From Nocardioides flavescens (GTDB lineage Bacteria > Actinomycetota > Actinomycetes > Propionibacteriales > Nocardioidaceae), in assembly GCF_009823805.1 (NCBI RefSeq), contig NZ_WUEK01000018.1, positions 1-51,373 on the forward strand: a DNA stretch of 51,373 nucleotides, in the 5' to 3' direction. Under the pieces are notes generated by a model that saw only the letters and a program-made list of their open reading frames with translations, did not search any database and had not been told where the DNA came from. Position 1 is the stretch's first letter. Each line of letters opens with the position of its first letter. Shown here piece by piece: positions 15,712-23,675 of the stretch. The position numbers and the translations under genes are program-made.

Positions 15712-17979
15712 ATGACGACCTACGAGAGCTACGACGACGTCCTCGCGGGCTCCTGCCCGGCTGGCGGTCACCACATCAGCGGCGCCCAGGGCGAGAAGCC
15801 GACGCTGAGCGACTGGTACCCCGACCGTCTCCGCGTCGAGCTGCTCCACCGCAACGGCGCCGCGGCCGACCCGCTCGCCGACTTCGACTACGACGCGGCG
15901 TTCTCGGCCATCGACCTCGACGAGCTCAAGTCCGACATCAAGCGCTTCCTCACCACGTCGGTGCCGTGGTGGCCCTCCGACTACGGCAACTACGCCCCGC
16001 AGATGATCCGGATGGCCTGGCACTCCGCCGGCACCTACCGCATCGCCGACGGGCGCGGCGGCGCCGGCCAGGCCATGCAGCGCTTCGCGCCCATCAGCAG
16101 CTGGTGGGACAACGGCAACACCGACAAGTCGCGGCGCCTGTTGTGGCCGATCAAGCAGAAGTACGGCAACGCGTTGTCCTGGGCCGACCTGATCGTGCTC
16201 ACCGGCAACTGCGCGCTCGAGATCATGGGCTTCCCGACGACCGGTTTCGGCGGCGGACGCCGCGACGCGTGGGAGGCCGACGACGCGACGTTCTGGGGCC
16301 CGGAGTGGATCGACAACACCAGCCCCGAGTCCTACGACGACATGGTGCTGCGCGGAGAGCGGTGGGTCGGCAAGCCCGGTGACGCCGACTACGAGCTCCA
16401 GCAGCCGCTGGCCGCCTCGCACCAGTCGCTGATCTACGTCAACCCCGAGGGCCCCGAGGCCAACGGCGACCCGCAGGCCTCGGCGATCGACATCCGCATC
16501 ACCTTCGGCCGGATGGCGATGAACGACATGGAGACGGTCGCGCTGATCGCCGGCGGTCACGCCTTCGGCAAGAGCCACGGCCAGGTGCCGGCCGCCGAGA
16601 TCGGCGCCCCGCCCGAGATCGCCCCCATCGAGGCGATGGGCCTCGGCTGGCACAACCCGGTCGGCTCGGGCAACGCCGAGCACACGATGACCAACGGCAT
16701 CGAGGGCTCGTGGACCCAGAACCCGACCCAGTGGGACAACTCCTACCTCGAGAACCTGTTCGGCCACGAGTGGGAGCAGACGAAGAGCCCCGCGGGCGCC
16801 CTGCAGTGGACCCCCGTCGACAAGGACGCGCCGCGCACGCCCGACGCGCACCTCGAGGGCGTCGACCACGCGCTGATGATGATGACCAGCGACCTCGCGC
16901 TCAAGGTCGACCCGACCTACCGCGCCATCTGCGAGCAGTTCCTGGCCGACTTCGACCTGCTCACGCGCGAGTTCTCCAAGGCCTGGTACAAGCTCACCCA
17001 CCGCGACATGGGTCCGAAGCCGCGCTACCTCGGCCCCGAGGTCGCCGCCGAGGACTTCCCCTGGCAGGACCCGCTGCCGTTCGACGAGAGCACCACCCTC
17101 GGCGCCGAGGCCGTCTCGACGCTCAAGCAGGCGGTGCTCGACACCGGCCTCTCGGTCTCCGACCTCGCCTTCACGGCGTTCTCCTCCGCCTCGACGTACC
17201 GCGACACCGACAAGCGCGGCGGCGCCAACGGCGCTCGCATCGCCCTGGAGCCGCAGAAGGACTGGGCGGTCAACCGTCGTACGGTCGACGTCGTCGCGCG
17301 GCTGCGCACGGTGGTCGACGAGTTCAACGCCGGTGGCGGCGACCGGGTCAGCCTGGCCGACGTGATCGTGCTCGGCGGGTGCGTCGCGGTGGAGCAGGCG
17401 GCACGTGAGGCCGGCGTCGAGGTCGAGGTGCCGTTCACCTCGGGTCGCGTCGACGCCACGCAGGAGCAGACCGACGTCCCGATGTTCGAGTGGCTGGCCC
17501 CGGTGGTCGACGGCTTCCGCAACTACGTGCGCGACGACCTCGCCCGGATGACGAGCGTCTCCCCCGAGCAGCTGTTCCTCGACAAGGCCGACCAGCTCGC
17601 TCTGAGCGCGCCCGAGTGGGTCGCCCTCACCGGCGGCCTGCGGGTGCTGGGCTGCAACCACGACGGGTCGTCGGACGGCGTCTTCACCGACCGCGTCGGA
17701 GTGCTGTCCAACGACTTCTTCGTGACGCTCACCAGCACCGACTACGAGTGGAAGAAGGCCGACGAGGCCGGGCTGTCCTTCACCCTCGAGGACCGCGAGT
17801 CGGGGTCGACGGCCCACACCGCCACCCGCAACGACCTGATCATCGGCTCCAACGCCCAGCTCCGCGCCGTCGCCGAGGCGTACGCCGGCAGCGACGGTCA
17901 CGCGCTGTTCGTGCGCGACTTCGTCGCGGCGTGGACCAAGGTGATGATGGCCGACCGCTACGACGTGAAGCAGGGCTGA
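15712..17979 (+). CDS. katG: Catalase-peroxidase KatG
   Basis: A 755-residue cytoplasmic haem enzyme that degrades hydrogen peroxide and has peroxidase activity. The distal triad is Arg100, Trp103 and His104 in IRMAWHSAGTYR. The unusual Met-Tyr-Trp cross-link needed for catalase activity can form from Trp103, Tyr242 (LIYVNPEGP) and Met268 (FGRMAMND). Proximal His283 is in GGHAFGKSHG. The C-terminal peroxidase-like domain without haem is present from about residue 430. AGGAGG precedes the ATG. No furA regulator gene lies upstream as in many Actinobacteria; a hairpin at 18006-18043 ends the transcript. Confidence 0.97.
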   Translation: MTTYESYDDVLAGSCPAGGHHISGAQGEKPTLSDWYPDRLRVELLHRNGAAADPLADFDYDAAFSAIDLDELKSDIKRFLTTSVPWWPSDYGNYAPQMIRMAWHSAGTYRIADGRGGAGQAMQRFAPISSWWDNGNTDKSRRLLWPIKQKYGNALSWADLIVLTGNCALEIMGFPTTGFGGGRRDAWEADDATFWGPEWIDNTSPESYDDMVLRGERWVGKPGDADYELQQPLAASHQSLIYVNPEGPEANGDPQASAIDIRITFGRMAMNDMETVALIAGGHAFGKSHGQVPAAEIGAPPEIAPIEAMGLGWHNPVGSGNAEHTMTNGIEGSWTQNPTQWDNSYLENLFGHEWEQTKSPAGALQWTPVDKDAPRTPDAHLEGVDHALMMMTSDLALKVDPTYRAICEQFLADFDLLTREFSKAWYKLTHRDMGPKPRYLGPEVAAEDFPWQDPLPFDESTTLGAEAVSTLKQAVLDTGLSVSDLAFTAFSSASTYRDTDKRGGANGARIALEPQKDWAVNRRTVDVVARLRTVVDEFNAGGGDRVSLADVIVLGGCVAVEQAAREAGVEVEVPFTSGRVDATQEQTDVPMFEWLAPVVDGFRNYVRDDLARMTSVSPEQLFLDKADQLALSAPEWVALTGGLRVLGCNHDGSSDGVFTDRVGVLSNDFFVTLTSTDYEWKKADEAGLSFTLEDRESGSTAHTATRNDLIIGSNAQLRAVAEAYAGSDGHALFVRDFVAAWTKVMMADRYDVKQG

Positions 17980-18005
17980 CCGGGACTGCTCACCGACCCC
18001 ACGCG

Positions 18006-18043
18006 AACCGCCTCCGTCCTGCACGAGCAGGCCGGAGGCGGTT
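18006..18043. terminator. Bidirectional hairpin between katG and a convergent gene
   Basis: AACCGCCTCCG pairs with CGGAGGCGGTT, with an inner CCTGC-ACGA-GCAGG stem, forming one long hairpin between two stop codons facing each other. Confidence 0.85.
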
Positions 18044-18074
18044 CTGCGCTCCCCCGCGCGGCGCGACGACGCGA

Positions 18075-18917
18075 CTACGGAGCAGGCAGCACGAACCCGG
18101 GATCGGCCGCCGCCGCGACGAGCTGCTCGGTGCTCAGGTCGATCCCGTCGACCGGGGTGAGGGAGTCGTTGCCGAAGAGCGCATCGACCTCCACGGCCAC
18201 CGTGGTGCCGTCGGCGCGCGTCAGCCCGACAGCCCGTCCGCTCTGGTCCTCGCTCGCCCAACCGGCCACCACACCGGTCGGGAGGTCGGGGAGGCGCTGC
18301 CATCCCTCCCTGCTCATCCGCACCTGGGCCTGGGCCCACGGACCGGTGGTGACCTCCACCTGCACCATGCCCAGGCCGGGACCGGTCGGCGAGCTCCACC
18401 CGAGCTTGGTGCCGAGCGAGTTCAGACCGCACCGGTCGCTGCCGCTCTGCACGTTGCTCACCGCCGCCGCGAGATGCTGCCCGGTGGGGTCGAGATGGGC
18501 GGCGAGCAGGTCGCGGTAGGTCCGCAGCGTGGCGCCGTGACCCCCGAGCGGTCCACGTCCCTCGACCGGGCCCGACGCGCAGCTCCCGGTCGCGGACGAG
18601 CCAGAGGTCGGACCAGAAGTCGGACCGGAGCTCGGGCCAGCGGTCGGAGCCGCGGTGGTCGCGGCCGGATCGCTCGCGTACGACGCGTCGTCGGGGCTGC
18701 TCCCCCGGTCGCCGGGTGCCGCCGACACCCCGATGGCCACCGCCGACGCGGCGAGGCCGGACACCGCGAGGGTCGTCGCGGCGCGGGTGCGCCGCATCCG
18801 CCGTCGCCCGAGCCGGGCGAGCCGGTCGATCTCGGACGGCGGGAGTGGCGAGCGGACCGGCTCGGCGAGCGCCGTGAGCCGGCGGGCGAGCTCCTCCTCG
18901 GGTGGGTGTGCGGTCAC
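18075..18917 (-). CDS. Single-pass membrane protein, candidate anti-sigma partner
   Basis: A 280-residue protein whose GTG start overlaps the sigma gene stop (GTGA), with AGGAGG seven bases before it. It has a short cytoplasmic N-terminus (1-45) ending in basic text RRRMRRTR, one membrane helix (about 46-67), a Ser/Thr/Gly/Pro-rich linker (GPSSGPTSGPTSG), then an outer domain with two cysteines before the middle. The N-terminus lacks the HxxxCxxC zinc motif of classical ZAS anti-sigma factors. Translational coupling to the sigma gene and this topology suggest a regulator of that sigma factor; direct evidence is absent. Confidence 0.75.
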   Translation of the reverse strand: MTAHPPEEELARRLTALAEPVRSPLPPSEIDRLARLGRRRMRRTRAATTLAVSGLAASAVAIGVSAAPGDRGSSPDDASYASDPAATTAAPTAGPSSGPTSGPTSGSSATGSCASGPVEGRGPLGGHGATLRTYRDLLAAHLDPTGQHLAAAVSNVQSGSDRCGLNSLGTKLGWSSPTGPGLGMVQVEVTTGPWAQAQVRMSREGWQRLPDLPTGVVAGWASEDQSGRAVGLTRADGTTVAVEVDALFGNDSLTPVDGIDLSTEQLVAAAADPGFVLPAP

Positions 18918-19444
18918 GGCATTCCTCCTGACGCGGGCTGGTGGGCCGAGAGCACCCGGGCGAGAGCGGCCAGGGCGCGCGAGGTCTGGCTCTTGACGGT
19001 GCCGGTGGTGACACCGAGGTCGGCAGCGGTCTCCTCCACCGAGAGGCCCCAGTAGTGCCGCAGCACCACGACCCGTCGCTGGCCCACCGGCAGCCGTCGC
19101 AGCGCCTCCATGAGGTCGTCGTGCTCCCCGTCGACCCCGACCTTGACCTCGACCCCGAGACCGTGCTTGGCGTCGTCGGGAAGGTGCTCGGCGGGTCGCT
19201 CGCGACGCCAGGGTCGACGCAGCTCGTCGCGGTGGCTGTTGACCAGCACCCGTCGTGCGTAGGCGTCGATGCTGTCCGCCCGCGACGCGCGCGGCCACGC
19301 GGCGTACAGCTTGACGAGCGTGGTCTGCACGAGGTCCTCCGCGAGGTAGTGGTCACCGCACAGCAGGTACGCCGCACGGAGCAGCCGCGTGTGCCGGGTC
19401 GCGACGAAGGAGCGGAACGCCTCGTCCACCTCCGCACGTCGCAC
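18914..19444 (-). CDS. SigE-family ECF-type RNA polymerase sigma factor
   Basis: A 176-residue sigma factor with only regions 2 and 4. Region 2 includes RLLRAAYLLCGDHYLAEDLVQ and Region 4 the helix-turn-helix LSVEETAADLGVTTGTVKSQ after LPVGQRRVVVLRHYWG, the wording typical of the actinobacterial SigE (SigE_Strep) family. The GTG at 19444 follows GAGAGGGG. It overlaps the membrane protein gene and is divergent from a second, similar sigma gene. An ECF-like promoter motif at 19479-19503 suggests autoregulation. Confidence 0.9.
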   Translation of the reverse strand: MRRAEVDEAFRSFVATRHTRLLRAAYLLCGDHYLAEDLVQTTLVKLYAAWPRASRADSIDAYARRVLVNSHRDELRRPWRRERPAEHLPDDAKHGLGVEVKVGVDGEHDDLMEALRRLPVGQRRVVVLRHYWGLSVEETAADLGVTTGTVKSQTSRALAALARVLSAHQPASGGMP

Positions 19445-19478
19445 CGCGGGTCCCCTCTCCAGCCGTTGTCACTGTCCT

Positions 19479-19503
19479 GACGTAGCGGTCGCGCCGGAGG
19501 TTG
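19479..19503 (-). promoter_or_regulatory. ECF-like promoter for the minus-strand sigma operon
   Basis: Read on the minus strand: CAACC (19503-19499), 16-bp spacer, CGTC (19482-19479), about 35 bp before the start codon at 19444. This matches the general ECF pattern of an AAC-type -35 and a CGTC-type -10. Confidence 0.55.
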
Positions 19504-19514
19504 TCGCCCGCACG

Positions 19515-19539
19515 CAACCGGGCTGCGCCGCCGGGCGTA
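19515..19539 (+). promoter_or_regulatory. ECF-like promoter for the plus-strand sigma operon
   Basis: CAACC (19515-19519), 16-bp spacer, CGTA (19536-19539), about 37 bp before the start at 19577. The layout is the mirror image of the minus-strand promoter, with the two -35 elements only 11 bp apart. Confidence 0.5.
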
Positions 19540-19576
19540 GAGCGGGTGTACTGACACACCGCACAGATGAGGAACG

Positions 19577-20086
19577 ATGGACGAAGCCGAGTTCGACGAC
19601 TTCTACACCGCGTCGTTCGCCCGCGTCACCGCCCAGGTGTACGCCATGATCGGCGACCGCGACGAGGCGCAGGAGTGCGTCCAGGAGGCGTTCGCCCGCG
19701 CCTGGTCGCACCGGCGCACGCTGGACCGCACGGAGCACCCGGAGGCCTGGGTGCGCACCACGGCCTACCGCCTGGCGGTGAGCCGGTGGCGACGGGTGGT
19801 GCGTGGCCGGCGCCCCTCCGACCGGGCGGTCTCGCTGCCCACGCAGACCGCAGCGCCCTCCGAGGCGCACGTCGCCGTCGTGACGGCGCTCAGGCAGCTC
19901 CCCGAGCACCAGCGCCGGGTGCTGGTGCTCCACCACATAGCCGACCTGCCCGTGGCCGAGGTGGCCCGCGAGGTCGGAGCCCCCGAGGGCACGGTCAAGG
20001 CCCGCCTCAGCCGCGGCCGAGCGGCGCTCGCCGCCCTGCTCTCCGACGACCTCGCCACCCCCGACCCAGGAGCCTCCCGTGCCTGA
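19577..20086 (+). CDS. ECF-type RNA polymerase sigma factor
   Basis: A 169-residue sigma factor with regions 2 and 4 only. Region 2 covers FDDFYTASFARVTAQVYAMI and DEAQECVQEAFARAW; region 4 has LPEHQRRVLVLHHIADLPV and the helix-turn-helix VAEVAREVGAPEGTVKARLS. ATG follows GAGGA. It is divergent from the other sigma gene and overlaps its downstream membrane protein gene by 8 bp, so the two are probably made together. Target promoters may include its own. Confidence 0.9.
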   Translation: MDEAEFDDFYTASFARVTAQVYAMIGDRDEAQECVQEAFARAWSHRRTLDRTEHPEAWVRTTAYRLAVSRWRRVVRGRRPSDRAVSLPTQTAAPSEAHVAVVTALRQLPEHQRRVLVLHHIADLPVAEVAREVGAPEGTVKARLSRGRAALAALLSDDLATPDPGASRA

Positions 20087-20897
20087 CCTCTCCGACCTCG
20101 ACGACTTCCTCGACGACTTCCAGCAGGGAGGCTCCACCGTGCACCGCATGTCCCCCGCCCAGGTGCGTCGCCGCGGCGACCGCATTCGCCGCCGGCGCAC
20201 GGCCGGCATCGCCGCCGGCGGAGTCCTGGTCGCCGCTCTCGCGGTCGGCGCGCCGATCGCGGCGCTGACCGGGCCCGGCGACGACCGCGGGTCGATGGTC
20301 GCCACCGACGTGCCGTCGGCGACCCCGACCGCACCCCCGGACGGGTGGGCACAGGCCATCCCGGCGGAGTTCCCGATCACCGACGGGATGCCGACCAGCA
20401 CGACGGTCGGGGCCGACGCGCTCGAGGGCGACCCTGGCGTGCCGGCCGGCTGCCGCACGACGTTCGAGGGCTACGTCGACGACCTGAGCGCGACCTACCA
20501 GGGCGTCGGGTCCGAGGACCGCCAGGTCCGCGACCTCGTGCTCTTCCCCGACGCGACCTCGGCGCAGGCCTGGCTCGACGGCGTACGCGCGGCCGTCGCG
20601 TCGTGCCCCGAGGAGGCCGTCGGCTCCGACACGACCCTGGTCCACGCCGTGGATCCCGTCGACCTGGGCGGTGACGAGGGCTGGCGGCTCACGCAGCAGG
20701 TGCGCCAGGCCGACGGTCTCGTCAGCGACCTGACGCTGACCCTCGTCACCCGCGTCGGCAACGCCGTGCTCACCGACTACTCCTCCGGCTCCGCGGGCGG
20801 CGAGCAGGCCGTCGACCTGGAGACGACGCGACTCGTCGAGGCCTCGACACCCGTGCGCGAGGCGCTGTGCGCCTTCGCGGTGGAGCCGTGTGGCTGA
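20079..20897 (+). CDS. Single-pass membrane protein, candidate anti-sigma or sensor
   Basis: A 272-residue protein starting at GTG inside the sigma gene. An acidic N-terminus (LSDLDDFLDDFQQ) is followed by basic RRRGDRIRRRR, one membrane helix (about 42-63), a Thr/Pro linker, and a 190-residue outer domain with cysteines near CRTTFEG, SCPEEA, LCAFAVEPCG. The outer domain loosely resembles the PknH-type extracytoplasmic sensor fold (two disulfides), but this is impression only. There is no zinc anti-sigma motif. Layout and coupling match the protein encoded at 18075-18917, although the sequences are not obviously alike. Confidence 0.75.
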   Translation: MPDLSDLDDFLDDFQQGGSTVHRMSPAQVRRRGDRIRRRRTAGIAAGGVLVAALAVGAPIAALTGPGDDRGSMVATDVPSATPTAPPDGWAQAIPAEFPITDGMPTSTTVGADALEGDPGVPAGCRTTFEGYVDDLSATYQGVGSEDRQVRDLVLFPDATSAQAWLDGVRAAVASCPEEAVGSDTTLVHAVDPVDLGGDEGWRLTQQVRQADGLVSDLTLTLVTRVGNAVLTDYSSGSAGGEQAVDLETTRLVEASTPVREALCAFAVEPCG

Positions 20898-21016
20898 GGA
20901 GATCTCTCATGGTCTTCCACCGGAAAACCCCCTGGGGCATGGCGCTGTCAAGGTGACCGTGATGCAGTCGCGGGGCGTCCGCAACGACGCGGGCGTGACC
21001 AAGGGGGAAACGACAC

Positions 21017-22084
21017 GTGAAGAAGATCATGGGGATCGCGAGCGCCGTGGCGCTCGTGGCAGTTGCAGCACCGTCGGCCCACGCCGACGCCAGGCCGGTG
21101 CCGGCCGAGACCAACACGGTGCGGAGCAGCGATCTCATCGCGGCGCTTGCCGACACCCGTGCTACCGGACACCTCGAGTTCCTGCGTCAGGGGCTCCACA
21201 TGTGGACCGACGGCAGCACCAACACTGGGCCGAACGGAAACGGCGGCACCTGGAACACCGACAAGGTCGCGGAGTACTTCCCTGTGACCGGCCCACTGCC
21301 AGCGAAGTCGCGACTGACCTGGAACGGCACGAGCCCACAGCCCGGCGTTCAACTCGTCTTCGACGCCGACGGCATCACCGGCAACGGCAACGACTACAAC
21401 GTGCTGGTGGGCGAACCCGCCTACACGCTCGACGCGGACGGCTACTACGTGGACTGGTGGCTGTCGAACGCCTCCTCCGCCACGGCTCGTCAGGCTGCCC
21501 CGTCGTGCGACGGGTCGCAGGCAGTCGCCGATGCCGACACACCGGCTGAGCGCGACGCCCTTCTCAACGACAAGAAGTGCACGGGCGGCTCGGGCTCGCC
21601 GTTCCACGGGGGCCTCGCCCAGTGGGCTGCGAAGCTGCCCGCCGCCCGCATGCTCGCTGGCGGCTTCTCGCTGGGCTCGGGCGTCAAGGGCGACGGCATC
21701 CTGACCTCGATCGAGTTCGGCAGCAGCGTGTACGGATTCACCAACATCCCGCCTGCGACGGCTCCCGCCCAGGGCACGGGCACCACGCCCACGACATCGA
21801 CCGCGGCGCCGGTCGTCAAGGACGTCACCGGCACCTTCAGCTCGAGGAAGTCGAAGGTCCGCGTCAAGGTGAAGTTCAGCGCCGACGCACTCGCCGCCGG
21901 CACCACCCAGGGCAAGAAGATCCAGTGGAAGGTGAGGATCGACCGCACCACGGCGCTCAAGCTCACCCAGGGCGCTGGCGACACCGACGTCTTCAAGACC
22001 CCGCGCCTGAAGGGCAAGCACGTCGTGCAGATCTTCAAGGACGGCGTCCTCGTCAAGACGATCAAGTTCCGCAGCAAGGCCTGA
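21017..22084 (+). CDS. Secreted protein of unknown function
   Basis: A 355-residue protein from GTG preceded by GGGGGAAA. It has a clear signal peptide (MKKIMGIASAVALVAVAAPSAHA, cleavage after AHA). The N-terminal half, with LEFLRQGLHMWTDGSTNT, QLVFDADG and YYVDWWLS, looks like a beta-rich domain seen in exported actinobacterial proteins; a Thr-rich linker (TGTTPTTSTA) leads to a lysine-rich C-terminal Ig-like segment ending GVLVKTIKFRSKA. Family not recognised. It lies 119 bp after the sigma-linked membrane gene and could belong to that regulon. A very strong hairpin follows it. Confidence 0.75.
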   Translation: MKKIMGIASAVALVAVAAPSAHADARPVPAETNTVRSSDLIAALADTRATGHLEFLRQGLHMWTDGSTNTGPNGNGGTWNTDKVAEYFPVTGPLPAKSRLTWNGTSPQPGVQLVFDADGITGNGNDYNVLVGEPAYTLDADGYYVDWWLSNASSATARQAAPSCDGSQAVADADTPAERDALLNDKKCTGGSGSPFHGGLAQWAAKLPAARMLAGGFSLGSGVKGDGILTSIEFGSSVYGFTNIPPATAPAQGTGTTPTTSTAAPVVKDVTGTFSSRKSKVRVKVKFSADALAAGTTQGKKIQWKVRIDRTTALKLTQGAGDTDVFKTPRLKGKHVVQIFKDGVLVKTIKFRSKA

Positions 22085-22103
22085 GCCCGGCACAGCACAC
22101 GAC

Positions 22104-22144
22104 GACGGGCCGCCGGCGAGGGACGACCTCGCCGGCGGCCCGTC
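22104..22144 (+). terminator. Strong hairpin terminator
   Basis: A perfect 17-bp stem (GACGGGCCGCCGGCGAG and its complement) around a 7-base loop, 20 bp after the secreted-protein stop and 55 bp before the next plus-strand gene. Confidence 0.9.
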
Positions 22145-22199
22145 GGCTTCACCCGATCGAGCCCGTCTGAGACCGGAGGGCGAAGGGCACCGCTCGGTC

Positions 22200-23036
22200 A
22201 TGACTGAAGTGACCGCCAGTTCCGGACTCCTCTCGAAGACCAAGGTCCACGTCGACGACAGCGGCGGCGACGGCCGCACGGTCGTGCTGATCCACGGTTG
22301 GCCCCTCTCGGCCGCCTCGTGGGAGGACCAGTTCGGTCCGCTGCGCGCGGCGGGCTACCGCGTCGTGGCCTACGACCGGCGCGGCTTCGGCCGCAGCGAC
22401 AAGCCGCACGGCGGCTACGACTACGACACCCTCGCCGACGACCTCGAGGGCGTGCTCAGCGAGCTCGAGCTGACCGACGTGACGCTCGTGGGCTTCTCGA
22501 TGGGCGGGGGCGAGGTGGCCCGTTACGTCACCCGGCACGGTGAGGACCGGCTGCACAGCGTGGTCTTCGCGGCCGCCGTGCCGCCGTACCTCGCCCAGAG
22601 CGACGACAACCCCGACGGCCCGCTGAGCAAGGAGGCGGCCGACGAGATGATGTCGGGCCTGAAGTCCGACCGCGACGCGTTCTTCGACGAGTTCACGACA
22701 CAGTTCTTCTCGGTCGACGGCGAGATCAAGGTGACCGAGGCTCAGCGGCAGGCCGCGGTCGTCATGGCGGGCCAGTCCGACCAGCGCGCGGCCGAGAAGT
22801 GCATGGAGGCCTTCGCCACCACCGACTTCCGCGACGACCTCCCGAAGATCACCGTGCCGACCCTCGTCATCCACGGGGCCGGCGACGCCACCGTGCCGTT
22901 CGAGGGCTCCGGTCAGCGGACCCACCAGGCGATCGCGCACAGCCAGCTCGTCGTGGTGCCCGACGCGCCGCACGGGTTCAACGTCAGCCACGCGGCGGAG
23001 TTCAACGAGGCGCTGCTGCGCTTCCTGGAGATCTGA
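22200..23036 (+). CDS. Alpha/beta hydrolase, cofactor-free haloperoxidase/esterase type
   Basis: A 278-residue single-domain hydrolase. The nucleophile is Ser100 in GFSMGGGEVARY, the acid is the Asp of HGAGDATVPFE and the base the His of DAPHGFNVSH. The oxyanion loop HGWPLSAASWEDQ and YDRRGFGRSDKP are typical of bacterial non-haem chloroperoxidases and related aryl esterases. These enzymes hydrolyse esters and can form peracids. It stands alone between two terminators, so context gives no substrate. No signal peptide is present. Confidence 0.9.
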   Translation: MTEVTASSGLLSKTKVHVDDSGGDGRTVVLIHGWPLSAASWEDQFGPLRAAGYRVVAYDRRGFGRSDKPHGGYDYDTLADDLEGVLSELELTDVTLVGFSMGGGEVARYVTRHGEDRLHSVVFAAAVPPYLAQSDDNPDGPLSKEAADEMMSGLKSDRDAFFDEFTTQFFSVDGEIKVTEAQRQAAVVMAGQSDQRAAEKCMEAFATTDFRDDLPKITVPTLVIHGAGDATVPFEGSGQRTHQAIAHSQLVVVPDAPHGFNVSHAAEFNEALLRFLEI

Positions 23037-23055
23037 CCGGAGATCTGAGCAGTAC

Positions 23056-23087
23056 GGCGGGCCGGGCCGCGCAGGCCCGGCCCCGCC
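23056..23087. terminator. Hairpin between convergent genes
   Basis: GGCGGGCCGGGCC pairs with GGCCCGGCCCCGCC (one bulge) around a 5-base loop, midway between the hydrolase stop and the stop of the minus-strand secreted protein. It can serve both strands. Confidence 0.75.
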
Positions 23088-23099
23088 AAACGCCGGAGC

Positions 23100-23627
23100 T
23101 CAGTCGTGCACGTAGTCCACGACGTCGGCGCCCTCGGCGCACTGCGTCACGCCGATGTCGGAGGGGATGTCGAGCTTCTCCAGGCGCGCGCAGGTCGGGA
23201 CGTCCTGGGTGCCGATGACCTGCTTCCAGGCCCCCTTGCGCACCGCCCAGATCGCGACGTAGCCGCCGCCGTCCTGGCAGCCCGGCCGCGGTCGCTCGCT
23301 GACGTCGCCGTACGCGAAGCCGTCGGTGCGCAGCCCGCGCACGGTGATGTGCGGGACGCCCTTGCAGGCCGGCCGGCCGCCCAGGTAGTCCTGCCAGGTC
23401 GCGCGCATCTGGCTGCGCGCGTAGGACCGGAACGACGCCGGCGCACCCGGCAGCTTGGCCTCGGTGTCGCCGATGTTGTGCAGGGTCACGGTGCCCTGAC
23501 GCTGGGTGTAGGTCAGCAGCGTGGGCTCGTCGGCGGTCGGCGCCGCGGGGGCGGCGAGGGCAGGGGCGGCCACGGTCGTGAGGACCGAGGCGAGCAGGGC
23601 AGGCAGGAGCATCCGAGTCGGCAACAT
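23100..23627 (-). CDS. Secreted protein of unknown function
   Basis: A 175-residue protein with a typical signal peptide (MLPTRMLLPALLASVLTTVAAPALA). The mature part holds four cysteines (GRPACKG, RPGCQDG, VPTCARL, VTQCAEG), consistent with two disulfides, and a SYARSQMRATWQDYLGG segment. Family not recognised. It follows der on the same strand after a 48-bp gap but is more likely separately expressed; the sequence shows no enzyme motif. Confidence 0.75.
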   Translation of the reverse strand: MLPTRMLLPALLASVLTTVAAPALAAPAAPTADEPTLLTYTQRQGTVTLHNIGDTEAKLPGAPASFRSYARSQMRATWQDYLGGRPACKGVPHITVRGLRTDGFAYGDVSERPRPGCQDGGGYVAIWAVRKGAWKQVIGTQDVPTCARLEKLDIPSDIGVTQCAEGADVVDYVHD

Positions 23628-23675
23628 GTCTTCTCAGATGCGCCTGCGCGCCGAATGGTTGCCCGCCGAGCCGGA

